Of a stretch of 38,779 nucleotides of DNA, positions 1-6,896 are shown piece after piece. The notes under the pieces were generated by a model that saw only the letters and a program-made list of their open reading frames with translations, had not been told where the DNA came from and did no database searches. This DNA is from Candidatus Aenigmatarchaeota archaeon. GTDB lineage: Archaea > Aenigmatarchaeota > Aenigmatarchaeia > GW2011-AR5 > JACRMX01. The stretch is taken from NCBI GenBank assembly GCA_018304635.1, contig JAGVVW010000050.1, forward strand, positions 1-38,779. Reading direction: 5' to 3'. Position 1 is the stretch's first letter; each line of letters begins with the position of its first letter. A program made the translations under genes and the position numbers.

Positions 1-38
1 AATGCTCTTGCCTGTTCTCTTGTGAATAATCTTGTCAT
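1..38 (-). CDS. 5' end of an unidentified gene running off the left edge
   Basis: A minus-strand ATG at 38-36 lies just after a strong ribosome binding site (AAAGGAGGTGG), and it opens a frame reading MTRLFTREQARA that leaves the window. Twelve codons are too few to name a product. The ribosome binding site is the last part of the 56-bp dispersed repeat, so this gene's translation signal comes from the repeat. Confidence 0.45.
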   Translation of the reverse strand, partial: MTRLFTREQARA

Positions 39-43
39 CCACC

Positions 44-99
44 CCACCTCCTTTCTATTCTTTTATTGTGGAGTTTCAGCAAAATACTTTACGCACCCG
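44..99 (-). repeat. dispersed 56-bp repeat, copy A
   Basis: Read on the minus strand, this matches 27692-27747 (plus strand) at 54 of 56 positions by eye. It begins CGGGTGCGTAAAGTATTTTG and ends in AGAAAGGAGGTGG. In both copies one frame through it reads GCVKYFAETPQ followed by a stop, with one synonymous difference (GAA/GAG). Here the frame opens after the stop of the 222-aa gene and has no good start, so it looks like a detached 3' coding tail plus downstream ribosome binding site. A shorter copy is at 30881-30900. Confidence 0.85.
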
Positions 100-185
100 A
101 AACAAAATTCAGAGGTTAATCGAAGTTCTCTAGTATGTTCAGCTAATTTTGGAACATTTATCAAAAGCGTTTACGGAAAATATTA

Positions 186-854
186 TCAAACACTTGCCCG
201 TTCTCTTTTCATCTCATGTATCATTGCAGACAGGCTTTCAATATTTCTTGTCAGCGTTGGCAGAAATTGTTTGAATGCTTTTTCCAGGCCGCCGACACGT
301 GCTTCCAGATCCTCAACTTTGGCATAGAGTGATTGAATATCTTCTGAATGACCAGTTTCAGTTACACTACCTGTAGGTTCTTTCTCGCTTATTTTTTTTG
401 TCATAACCATGAGACGGTGAAGATTTTTTTCAGTGTTGTCCAGCCTTGTTTCCAATTTTTCCCATTTTTCATTTACAACACCCTCAACAAGCTCTTCTAT
501 TGCAAGCTCGGGTGAAATATCCGAAGTAGGTTCTTCTTCTGTAAAGGCAAATTGTTCCTGCTCCTCCTGGGACTGAGGCTGCTCATAAACTTCATCCCAT
601 GTCGGCAAATTTGTTACTGGCTGCGGTCTGCGAATTTGAGGTTGTTGCTGCATCATTGGCAGTGATGTCTGATCTACACCATCTTTAACAGCATTAAGCA
701 TTCCTTTTTCTATTTCATCATAAGAATATCCTTCAGATTTTAACTGGCGGATAACATCTTTATCACTCATTCCCTGTTGTGTGAGCATTCTCACGCGTTC
801 CATGGGAACAGCTCCTCTCCCTCCTTCTGTCTTATTTTTCTTGCGAAAGAACAT
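186..854 (-). CDS. coiled-coil protein with N-terminal helical domain, function unknown
   Basis: 222 aa. The N-terminus is basic (MFFRKKNK). Residues about 18-60 form a small helical segment of the type 'LTQQGMSDKDVIRQLKSEGYSYDEIEKGM', resembling a helix-turn-helix or UBA-like fold. A Gln/Pro-rich linker follows at about 65-105, and then a long heptad-patterned region with repeated Leu/Glu positions, probably a coiled coil. No membrane segment or enzyme motif is visible. It overlaps the upstream 145-aa gene by 23 bp, so the two are probably translated together. I do not recognise a named family. Proteins with this layout are usually annotated as hypothetical in small-genome archaea. Confidence 0.75.
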   Translation of the reverse strand: MFFRKKNKTEGGRGAVPMERVRMLTQQGMSDKDVIRQLKSEGYSYDEIEKGMLNAVKDGVDQTSLPMMQQQPQIRRPQPVTNLPTWDEVYEQPQSQEEQEQFAFTEEEPTSDISPELAIEELVEGVVNEKWEKLETRLDNTEKNLHRLMVMTKKISEKEPTGSVTETGHSEDIQSLYAKVEDLEARVGGLEKAFKQFLPTLTRNIESLSAMIHEMKRERASV

Positions 855-1269
855 CTTTTTGTGACCTCCTTTTCAATTCTTTAAACCCTTCTTTTACTTC
901 CTCTTCAACTTCCCTGTCAAGAGATTCTTTTGTAACAAATTCCTGCGATATAGGATTCAATAAATCAAACATTTTCTCCAATTCTTTAATGTCACGCTTA
1001 TTTGCAAACTTTACTACCTGCTTATTTAATTTGTCGACGTCGTTTTTAAGCTTTAATAAAACTTCATTTGTATTTCTTATATAACCATCGGTTTCTACGA
1101 ATTTAAGGTCGGATTTTTTATATCTTCGGACTGATACTTCTTCAAGAGAGTCAAGCCTGGTTTCAATAGCATTTAATTGTTGTTCCAGTGTTCGAAGGCG
1201 CCGGCTTTCATTATTAGCTCTGCGAATAAGTTCCTGCAGAATAAGCTGTAATTTCTTCGGGTCAGGCAT
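832..1269 (-). CDS. coiled-coil protein, function unknown
   Basis: 145 aa, highly charged, with almost continuous heptads from about residue 8 to 120 (for example RRLRTLEQQLNAIETRLDSL). No catalytic or metal-binding motif is visible. It is the first gene of a two-gene minus-strand unit, and its 3' end overlaps the 222-aa gene, which is also largely coiled coil. A structural or scaffolding partnership between the two is an inference from the overlap and shared architecture only. Confidence 0.7.
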   Translation of the reverse strand: MPDPKKLQLILQELIRRANNESRRLRTLEQQLNAIETRLDSLEEVSVRRYKKSDLKFVETDGYIRNTNEVLLKLKNDVDKLNKQVVKFANKRDIKELEKMFDLLNPISQEFVTKESLDREVEEEVKEGFKELKRRSQKDVLSQEK

Positions 1270-1373
1270 ATTAAATCATTGCATAGGCTTATTTATAAAG
1301 ATGGATATTTTCATTGCTGAAATATTATAAATTGATTAACCAATATCTGATTTTATCACGGAGTATTTGATAT

Positions 1374-2297
1374 CTACCGTTTCAATTCCGAACCGCCAAT
1401 AAAGTTGTGCTGGATTTTTATCAGGTCGTGCTTTTCAAGAATACGTCCCCATTTGTGTATCATATTTTCAGAAACATTAAATTTTTTAGCAGCGTCTGAA
1501 AATTTTACCCGACCGTGGCTGTTAACCATTTCATAAAGTTCAACAAGTGGTGCATATGTTACCTTAACTTCTTCTGGTTTTTCCTGAATAGGAAATACAA
1601 TGTGATCAATTGTAGTTTCTTTTTTTACTTCAATTTCATCATTGTCTAATTTTTTTAAAAATCTTTCGAGTATAAGCAGTCCTGATGTCGGCTCTTTTTT
1701 GTATTTTCTTTTATAATCTTCATACTCTTTTTTCATAACATCCTTCTTACTCATTGTAATTGATTCCTGTTCTGCATTCACTTGTACAGGCTTTTCTTCA
1801 TCTTTCAATTTAGGAACATAGTTTTCCGGAGAAATAGGATCCTCATCGGGGATGTTTGGCGTATCTTTCTTATCTTCATCCATTAATCCAGCACCAGTTT
1901 GCTTAAAGAATTCAAAATTATCACGAACCTTTTCAACTATTCTGTCAACACCTTTTTTATAATGTACTGAAAACTTTTTTGTCTCGTTTTGTGTGCGCAA
2001 TTCCTTGTTATGAAGTATTTCTATGGCATCTGCTACATGACAGAATTTTTCATTATTTTGTTTTTCTACGGTATCCATTCGTTCATTCAGATCCTTAACT
2101 CTGGAAAACATTCGTACATCCATATCATCAAAATTCCTTTCCAGAGTTTCGATTCTATCACGAGAAACATAGCGGTAAAAATGCTTTTCAAGTATTTTTA
2201 GCCTCTTGTCATAATCAGTTGTTTTTATTTTGCTTATTTGCTTTTTCAGAGTTATTCTCTTGGTTTTACTTCTAAAGGTTTTCGGTTTTTTAGCCAT
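1374..2297 (-). CDS. coiled-coil protein with C-terminal winged-helix-like domain
   Basis: 307 aa. The N-terminal 30 residues are very basic (Lys/Arg-rich, KTFRSKTKRITLKKQ). Residues 30-110 are coiled coil and 140-215 an acidic/basic linker. The last ~60 residues (YEMVNSHGRVKFSDAAKKFNVSENMIHKWGRILEKHDLI) look like a winged helix, with a recognition-helix pattern and a short wing. This combination suggests a DNA-associated protein, possibly chromatin- or segregation-related, but no specific family is recognised. It lies 104 bp upstream of the 832-1269 gene on the same strand and could share its transcript. Confidence 0.7.
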   Translation of the reverse strand: MAKKPKTFRSKTKRITLKKQISKIKTTDYDKRLKILEKHFYRYVSRDRIETLERNFDDMDVRMFSRVKDLNERMDTVEKQNNEKFCHVADAIEILHNKELRTQNETKKFSVHYKKGVDRIVEKVRDNFEFFKQTGAGLMDEDKKDTPNIPDEDPISPENYVPKLKDEEKPVQVNAEQESITMSKKDVMKKEYEDYKRKYKKEPTSGLLILERFLKKLDNDEIEVKKETTIDHIVFPIQEKPEEVKVTYAPLVELYEMVNSHGRVKFSDAAKKFNVSENMIHKWGRILEKHDLIKIQHNFIGGSELKR

Positions 2298-2389
2298 ACA
2301 AATCCCTTAAGCTAATATTCTCATTATCAGTATTTATAGGTTTAGGCATACTTTTCTATAGTAACAAATGCCAGTGAGGTGATTTATTA

Positions 2390-2656
2390 ATGGGTATAAT
2401 TGCTCTTACACTTAAAATAATGCCAAATGGGCCTGATACAGATATAGCTCTTATTAAGGATCAGGTAGGAAAAAAGCTTTCTGAAAAATATGATATAAAA
2501 GATATTAGAGAATTTAATATAGGCTTTGGATTAAAATCCATTGAAATTCTATTGACATTCAGCGATAAAACCGGAAGCACTGATGAAATTGAGAATACCC
2601 TGCGAAGCATTCCGGGTGTGGCTTCAGTTGAACAGGAAGATATGACACTGCTTTAA
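2390..2656 (+). CDS. ef1b: elongation factor 1-beta (aEF-1beta), nucleotide exchange factor
   Basis: 88 aa, the normal length of archaeal aEF-1beta. It promotes GDP/GTP exchange on aEF-1alpha during translation. The sequence shows the alpha/beta sandwich pattern and the family features near the N-terminus (ALTLKIMPNGPDTD), in the middle (IGFGLKSIEILLTFSD) and at the C-terminus (LRSIPGVASVEQED). The ATG follows GAGGTGAT at a proper distance. It is followed at 141 bp by FEN-1 on the same strand. Confidence 0.93.
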   Translation: MGIIALTLKIMPNGPDTDIALIKDQVGKKLSEKYDIKDIREFNIGFGLKSIEILLTFSDKTGSTDEIENTLRSIPGVASVEQEDMTLL

Positions 2657-2797
2657 ATATGAAATAAGGAATAGATAGATTACCTTAAGTGAAACATATC
2701 TGAATTTTTAAGATATGCGTAACCTGAAAGGTTACCAAGAATGGAAGAGGTTAACTTAAGGGGAAACCTTCGTATACTTCAAAGAGGTGTCCCCTAT

Positions 2798-3772
2798 ATG
2801 GGAGTAAATATATCGCCACTGGTGCAGCCAAATGAAATAGAAATTGAAAAGTTAGCTGGAAAAACACTTGCGGTTGATGCATTTAATTGGATATATCAGT
2901 TTATTACAACAATACGTCAGGCAGATGGCGAGCCACTTAAAGATTCTAAAGGCAACATCACATCGCATCTTTCGGGTTTGTTCTATAGAAACATGAAACT
3001 TTTAAATCAGAATATCAGGCTTATCTATGTTTTTGATGGAAAGCCACCCGAGGAAAAAAATGTTGTTCGCGAACTTAGGCGCGATGTTAGAAAAGAAGCT
3101 GAAGAAGAAAGAAAACAGGCAATAGAGCGTGGCGATTATGAAGCTGCCAGAAAATTTGCCCAGCGATCCAGTTTTATAGACAAACAAATAATCGAAGAGA
3201 GCAAAGACCTGCTTTTTCATATGGGAGTACCTGTTGTTCAGGCACCATCTGAAGGTGAAGCTGAATGTGCTCATCTATGTATAGAAAAAAAAGCATGGGC
3301 TGTTGCATCTCAGGATTTTGATTCTCTTTTATTTGGAACACCTGTTCTTATCCGAAGTCTTTCTTATTCTGGCAAACCAATTGAAATGATTGAATTGCAC
3401 AAAGTTCTGGATCAAAATCAATTAAATCATGACCAGCTTATCTCCATTGGCGTTCTTGTAGGCACTGATTATAATCCCGGCGGAATAAAAGGCATTGGTC
3501 CTAAAAAAGCCCTGAAATTAATAAAGCAAAAACCATTTAAGGAAATCCTGAAAGAAGTTCAATGGGATTTTGACGTGGATGCAAAACATATTTTTGAAAT
3601 GTTTAAGCACCCAAATGTTGGAGATGCGGAAATAAAATTCAGCGGACCTGATATTGAAAAAATAAAAAACCTGCTTTGCAGTAAGCATGATTTCTCAGAA
3701 GAGCGCATTGACAATGCATTTGGCAGAGCTGAAAAAGCAGGGCAGAAATCATTGAGCAGATTTTTCGGATAA
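2798..3772 (+). CDS. fen: flap endonuclease 1 (FEN-1)
   Basis: Structure-specific 5' nuclease that removes flaps in Okazaki fragment maturation and base excision repair. The ORF track starts at 2741, but the family N-terminus MGV... begins at the ATG at 2798, preceded by GAGGTG, giving 324 aa. The N domain contains LAVDAFNWIYQF and FDGKPPEEK. The I domain has the metal-binding cluster APSEGEAECAHL and ASQDFDSLLFG, followed by GTDYNPGGIKGIGPKKALKLI (helix-hairpin-helix). The C-terminus QKSLSRFFG is a PIP box for PCNA binding. The stop lies only one base from the stop of the convergent pilin-like gene. Confidence 0.95.
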   Translation: MGVNISPLVQPNEIEIEKLAGKTLAVDAFNWIYQFITTIRQADGEPLKDSKGNITSHLSGLFYRNMKLLNQNIRLIYVFDGKPPEEKNVVRELRRDVRKEAEEERKQAIERGDYEAARKFAQRSSFIDKQIIEESKDLLFHMGVPVVQAPSEGEAECAHLCIEKKAWAVASQDFDSLLFGTPVLIRSLSYSGKPIEMIELHKVLDQNQLNHDQLISIGVLVGTDYNPGGIKGIGPKKALKLIKQKPFKEILKEVQWDFDVDAKHIFEMFKHPNVGDAEIKFSGPDIEKIKNLLCSKHDFSEERIDNAFGRAEKAGQKSLSRFFG

Positions 3773-3773
3773 G

Positions 3774-4142
3774 TCACGGAGCTTCACTATAGCCGCAGCA
3801 ATAGGTTTGGCATCGTTTGCCAAGTTCCAGCATATTGTTATCAAAATCGCCACTATTCAGAACATTTATACACGCATCCCTCAAGTCTACATCTTCATCA
3901 CCATCAGCATCTTTATCATATCCATTAATTTTTATATCGGGTATTATTATATTCGGATTTGGATTACTTTTACACCCCAGTGCCCGCCACTTTGCACATC
4001 CGATGTTCAATGCATCAGTGTCTGATATTGTTCCTTTGCTCATGCCAAACCCGCCAAGAAAAAACGCACTAATAGATAAAAGAACTGCAACAGCTATGAC
4101 TATGATAACAACCATATTCACCGGCAGGGAAAGCGCTTTCAT
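3774..4142 (-). CDS. secreted pilin-like protein with Ca-binding loop
   Basis: 122 aa. The N-terminus MKALSLPVN followed by ~20 hydrophobic residues (MVVIIVIAVAVLLSISAFFL) resembles an archaeal class III or pilin-type signal/anchor helix. The exposed part contains DKDADGDEDVDL, which fits the D-x-D-x-D-G loop of dockerin/EF-hand-like Ca sites, but only one such loop is visible. Five or six cysteines in the mature part (C49, C57, C89, C109, C113, C114) could form disulfides outside the cell. The gene is convergent with FEN-1, and its 5' side holds the strong 4210-4262 hairpin. It may belong with the nearby T2SSF platform protein, which is an inference. Confidence 0.65.
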   Translation of the reverse strand: MKALSLPVNMVVIIVIAVAVLLSISAFFLGGFGMSKGTISDTDALNIGCAKWRALGCKSNPNPNIIIPDIKINGYDKDADGDEDVDLRDACINVLNSGDFDNNMLELGKRCQTYCCGYSEAP

Positions 4143-4194
4143 GATTAATAGTAGTATGGCATTGTTTAAAAGAATTTTTCTTTTTTAGTTCAGG

Positions 4195-4276
4195 TTTTTT
4201 CTTTTTCCGTTAACCCTTTTTCTTTTTTTAGTGGTTTTGTGGTAAAAAAGAAAAAGGGTTAAAGTATTAAAACCAC
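4195..4276. other. 19-bp hairpin with possible pseudoknot; tRNA-intron-like element
   Basis: Positions 4210-4228 (TTAACCCTTTTTCTTTTTT) pair perfectly with 4244-4262, leaving a 15-nt loop. The loop bases GTGGTTTT (4231-4238) are complementary to AAAACCAC at 4269-4276, so an H-type pseudoknot is possible on the plus strand. Read on the minus strand, the hairpin is followed by CGGAAAAAGAAAAAA, the same layout as introns in tRNA-Leu at 36.2-36.5 kb. It sits between two divergent genes, where a terminator would not be expected. It lies in the 5' region of the minus-strand pilin-like gene and upstream of the TATA of the 4326 gene. Confidence 0.75.
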
Positions 4277-4325
4277 CCCAAACAAGAATATTATATATAG
4301 AAATTAAATACGGAGGTTAAAATTA

Positions 4326-4859
4326 ATGGCAGACCCATTTGCAGCACTCATACAAACTGTTGAAACATTCGGAATTTACAGTTTCTTGCTGCCTTGGTTG
4401 CTTGTATTTGCTATAATATACGGTCTTCTGGTAAAAGTAAAGCCTTTTGGTACTGAAGCTATAGGCACCAGAATAAGCGGGATCGTGGCTTTTGTAATAG
4501 CACTTCTTGTTACTATTGCCGCAGGCCCTGAAATTTCAGCATTTGTGGCAAATATATTCGGTGGTGCTTCAATCTTCATTGCAGGAATTCTGGTTGTAAT
4601 ATTGTTCCTTGCGATGGCAGGATATGATTATAGCAAATTAGGCGAGAATAAATATCTGTTAGCATTCCTTATTATTGTCGCAATCCTTTTATTCATTGCA
4701 TCTGGCGGACTTGGTGCAGGATGGATTGGCTTATCATTAGGAAGCCAAACAGTGGCACTGATATTCGTGCTGATAATTATTCTGGCAGCTGTATGGTTTG
4801 TAACGCGTCCTGAAGCGAAAGCAGAAGCAACTGGTGGCAAACCGAAAGAAGGTGGATAA
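4326..4859 (+). CDS. small polytopic membrane protein, paralogue of next gene
   Basis: 177 aa with about five hydrophobic segments and a short charged tail (RPEAKAEATGGKPKEGG). The N-terminal PWLLVFAIIYGLLVKVKPFG is shared almost exactly with the next gene (PWLLTFAVVYGLLAKTKVLG), so the pair arose by duplication. It is preceded by ATTATATATAG (TATA-like) and a GGAGG ribosome binding site. No family is recognised. Position beside a pilin-like protein and a T2SSF platform protein suggests a membrane or surface role. Confidence 0.75.
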   Translation: MADPFAALIQTVETFGIYSFLLPWLLVFAIIYGLLVKVKPFGTEAIGTRISGIVAFVIALLVTIAAGPEISAFVANIFGGASIFIAGILVVILFLAMAGYDYSKLGENKYLLAFLIIVAILLFIASGGLGAGWIGLSLGSQTVALIFVLIIILAAVWFVTRPEAKAEATGGKPKEGG

Positions 4860-4979
4860 GAAACTGTTTTGGGGACTTTTTTATTAATCCCTTAAAATTT
4901 TTTTCAATATAATGACTTTATGTATGAATGCAGATAGTTGTAGATATGGAATTCCTGAATATCCTGTTTGAGTGGTACT

Positions 4980-5453
4980 ATGAATCCATTTGAAATATTT
5001 ATACAGAACATGCATCGTCTTGGATTTTTTGGCTTTGTGCTTCCATGGCTCCTTACTTTTGCTGTTGTTTATGGCCTCTTGGCTAAAACCAAAGTTCTTG
5101 GTGAAGATTTAAAAGTTGTTGGCGTTACTGCGATGGTTATCGCATTCTTTGTTACAGGCTTTGGCGGCGTTGCTTTTGGACTTCTGCTTTCCAGCATGTT
5201 TGGCATGGCAATTATAATACTCGCTACGATTATAATTATTGTTCTATTTGCAGCAATGACAGGCTTTGATATGTCTGCATTTACAGATCATAAAGGAATT
5301 TTAGCTGTACTAATAGGTATCGGTATTCTGATATTCTTCACAGTCGGCGCTGCATCTGTCCTGAAAATAAATATAAGCGGTGAAGTGGCATCAATAATTT
5401 TTGTTCTGATTTTAATGGCTGTTGCTGTTTATTTTATTGCAGGGAAGAAATAG
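4980..5453 (+). CDS. small polytopic membrane protein, paralogue of previous gene
   Basis: 157 aa from the ATG at 4980. The track's TTG at 4968 adds only MSGT, and GAGTGGT fits better as the ribosome binding site of the ATG. About five membrane helices are visible. It shares the N-terminal amphipathic stretch plus PWLL.FA..YGLL motif and the helix order with the 177-aa protein 120 bp upstream, but lacks the charged tail. Function unknown. T-rich terminator-like sequence follows at about 5529-5562. Confidence 0.75.
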   Translation: MNPFEIFIQNMHRLGFFGFVLPWLLTFAVVYGLLAKTKVLGEDLKVVGVTAMVIAFFVTGFGGVAFGLLLSSMFGMAIIILATIIIIVLFAAMTGFDMSAFTDHKGILAVLIGIGILIFFTVGAASVLKINISGEVASIIFVLILMAVAVYFIAGKK

Positions 5454-5528
5454 GTTTGGATTTTTTCAATAATCTCTGACAAAAACATAGTTCCTACTCA
5501 TTCAATTCTTTTCAATCCGATAATTCCG

Positions 5529-5562
5529 TTTTTTTTCTTTTAGTACAGGTTTTCTTTTTTTT
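5529..5562 (+). terminator. T-rich transcription terminator candidate
   Basis: Two oligo-T runs (TTTTTTTTTCTTTT and TTTTCTTTTTTTT) flank AGTACAGG about 75-110 nt after the stop of the second small membrane protein. Archaeal RNA polymerase terminates at such T tracts. A similar TTTTAGT-CAGG-TTTT arrangement occurs at about 4185-4208. Confidence 0.4.
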
Positions 5563-5651
5563 GAAAAATATCAAAGCAAAAAATAAAAAGTGTCTTTAAA
5601 TAGTTTTGCATATCTTAATAGAACTTGGGAATTTTTATGAGGTGATGAAAA

Positions 5652-5909
5652 ATGAACAGGTTCATGAAATATCTTTTAATCGGAGCAGGCACTGCTGTAA
5701 TAAGTTATGCGGGTTTGAAGCCGGAATATGAATCTACTAAAAGAAACGATGAAAATACAGCTGATATTGGTTATCATCGCCGCGGGCATGGCCCGACACC
5801 ACCTACAAACTGGAGAGAACTAAGAAACGAAAGAGAAAAATATATATTAAGACGACAGTTAGAAAAAGACAACAACGATCATTTCTACCATCCAGAACTG
5901 ACACAATAG
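5652..5909 (+). CDS. small basic protein with N-terminal hydrophobic helix
   Basis: 85 aa. A start helix (FMKYLLIGAGTAVISYAGL) could be a membrane anchor or signal. The rest is hydrophilic, with HRRGHGPTPPTNW and an Arg/Glu-rich helical stretch. A strong GAGGTGATG lies just before the ATG, and TTTAAATAG about 50 bp upstream could be the TATA box. No family is recognised. Confidence 0.6.
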   Translation: MNRFMKYLLIGAGTAVISYAGLKPEYESTKRNDENTADIGYHRRGHGPTPPTNWRELRNEREKYILRRQLEKDNNDHFYHPELTQ

Positions 5910-5999
5910 AAGATCATATGAGCCAGACGCTTGCGAAGTATCACGGAATAGATGCAGACTCATAGAGTTCAACAACATTATTCTCCAAAAAGGGTTGTG

Positions 6000-6782
6000 T
6001 TATACCATCATTCCCAAACTAAAGAAGTTGCGCAGTCCAGGCCCGGCACCTAAAACAATTACAGCTAGTTTAAGAAATGTATTCCATTCTTCATTTTTAA
6101 CATCTTTATCAATGATATAAAGTGCCAATAAAACAATTGGAATCTTCAGCAGATACATTGACCACGGACCAAGTACACCAATGACAAAACCCGAAACAAC
6201 ATGCTGCTCAATATATGGAAAAAAGGCAATTGCAATGAAGGTACTGGTTGCGTCAAAGATATGGACACCAAGAGCTGTAAAATTCAAATTTGTGAGCAGT
6301 TGATTGAATTTTTTATTATATTTTCTTAACATAAAAAACCCGATCATCCACGCAGCTGATATTCCAATAATCAAGGCCATACCAACAGGATTTACAATTT
6401 TCACAAAAGCCAGCGAAAATACCAGAATACCTGTGCCTATTAACAGCCACGACTTATAATATTTTTCCTTAAATAACAGCCTTGATACTATTAAACTTAC
6501 GAATGTTATTGCTATGATAATAAAATAAATGAATGGTGTTTTGAAGAAAATACTATCCAAAACGCGAGCATCCTGTAGCGATCGCCACAATCCACCGATT
6601 ATGATGTATGGTGCGATTCCAATGCAAAATTTTTCATCTATTTTAATTTTGATTCTCCGTATTGCTTTGTAAAGCAAAAATATGACACCAACTGCAATGA
6701 GTGCATAAACTATGGTATTTACAGGATTGTATCCTGTGCCATAAATCAACGGATTAATAAAATAATCTTCGAGAAAAGGCAT
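6000..6782 (-). CDS. DUF63 family membrane protein
   Basis: 260 aa from the ATG at 6782 (MPFLEDYF...). The longer ORF start at 6887 would overlap the divergent gene and lacks a signal. About eight hydrophobic helices are seen. The DUF63-type features are IIGGLWRSLQDARVLDSIFFKTP, LGVHIFDATSTFIA and the C-terminal GAGPGLRN. DUF63 is an archaeal membrane family without a defined function. ATATAAAC centred ~24 bp upstream of the ATG, with no ribosome binding site, suggests a nearly leaderless transcript. It is divergent from the T2SSF-like gene. Confidence 0.8.
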   Translation of the reverse strand: MPFLEDYFINPLIYGTGYNPVNTIVYALIAVGVIFLLYKAIRRIKIKIDEKFCIGIAPYIIIGGLWRSLQDARVLDSIFFKTPFIYFIIIAITFVSLIVSRLLFKEKYYKSWLLIGTGILVFSLAFVKIVNPVGMALIIGISAAWMIGFFMLRKYNKKFNQLLTNLNFTALGVHIFDATSTFIAIAFFPYIEQHVVSGFVIGVLGPWSMYLLKIPIVLLALYIIDKDVKNEEWNTFLKLAVIVLGAGPGLRNFFSLGMMV

Positions 6783-6799
6783 GATATATATATAATTGC

Positions 6800-6812
6800 A
6801 TAGTTTATATTT
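6800..6812 (-). promoter_or_regulatory. TATA box for leaderless DUF63 transcript
   Basis: On the minus strand AATATAAAC lies about 24-26 bp before the ATG at 6782. That is the distance expected between an archaeal TATA box and the transcription start, and no Shine-Dalgarno sequence is present. The divergent 6897 gene has TTAATAAATA at a similar distance. Confidence 0.5.
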
Positions 6813-6896
6813 CTGAAAAAGAATAGATAAATTCCAGAAAACATGATACGTGTGCTTTTTCGCAAATTTAATAAATACGGCTTCCATACTTTATTC

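Noticed and set aside
22-327. 101-aa plus-strand ORF at the left edge
   Set aside because: It is antisense to the repeat, the left partial gene and the 222-aa gene, and has no start signal; a shadow.
4210-4262. Bacterial-style intrinsic terminator
   Set aside because: It lies upstream of both divergent neighbours, so no transcript ends there, and archaeal terminators rarely need hairpins.
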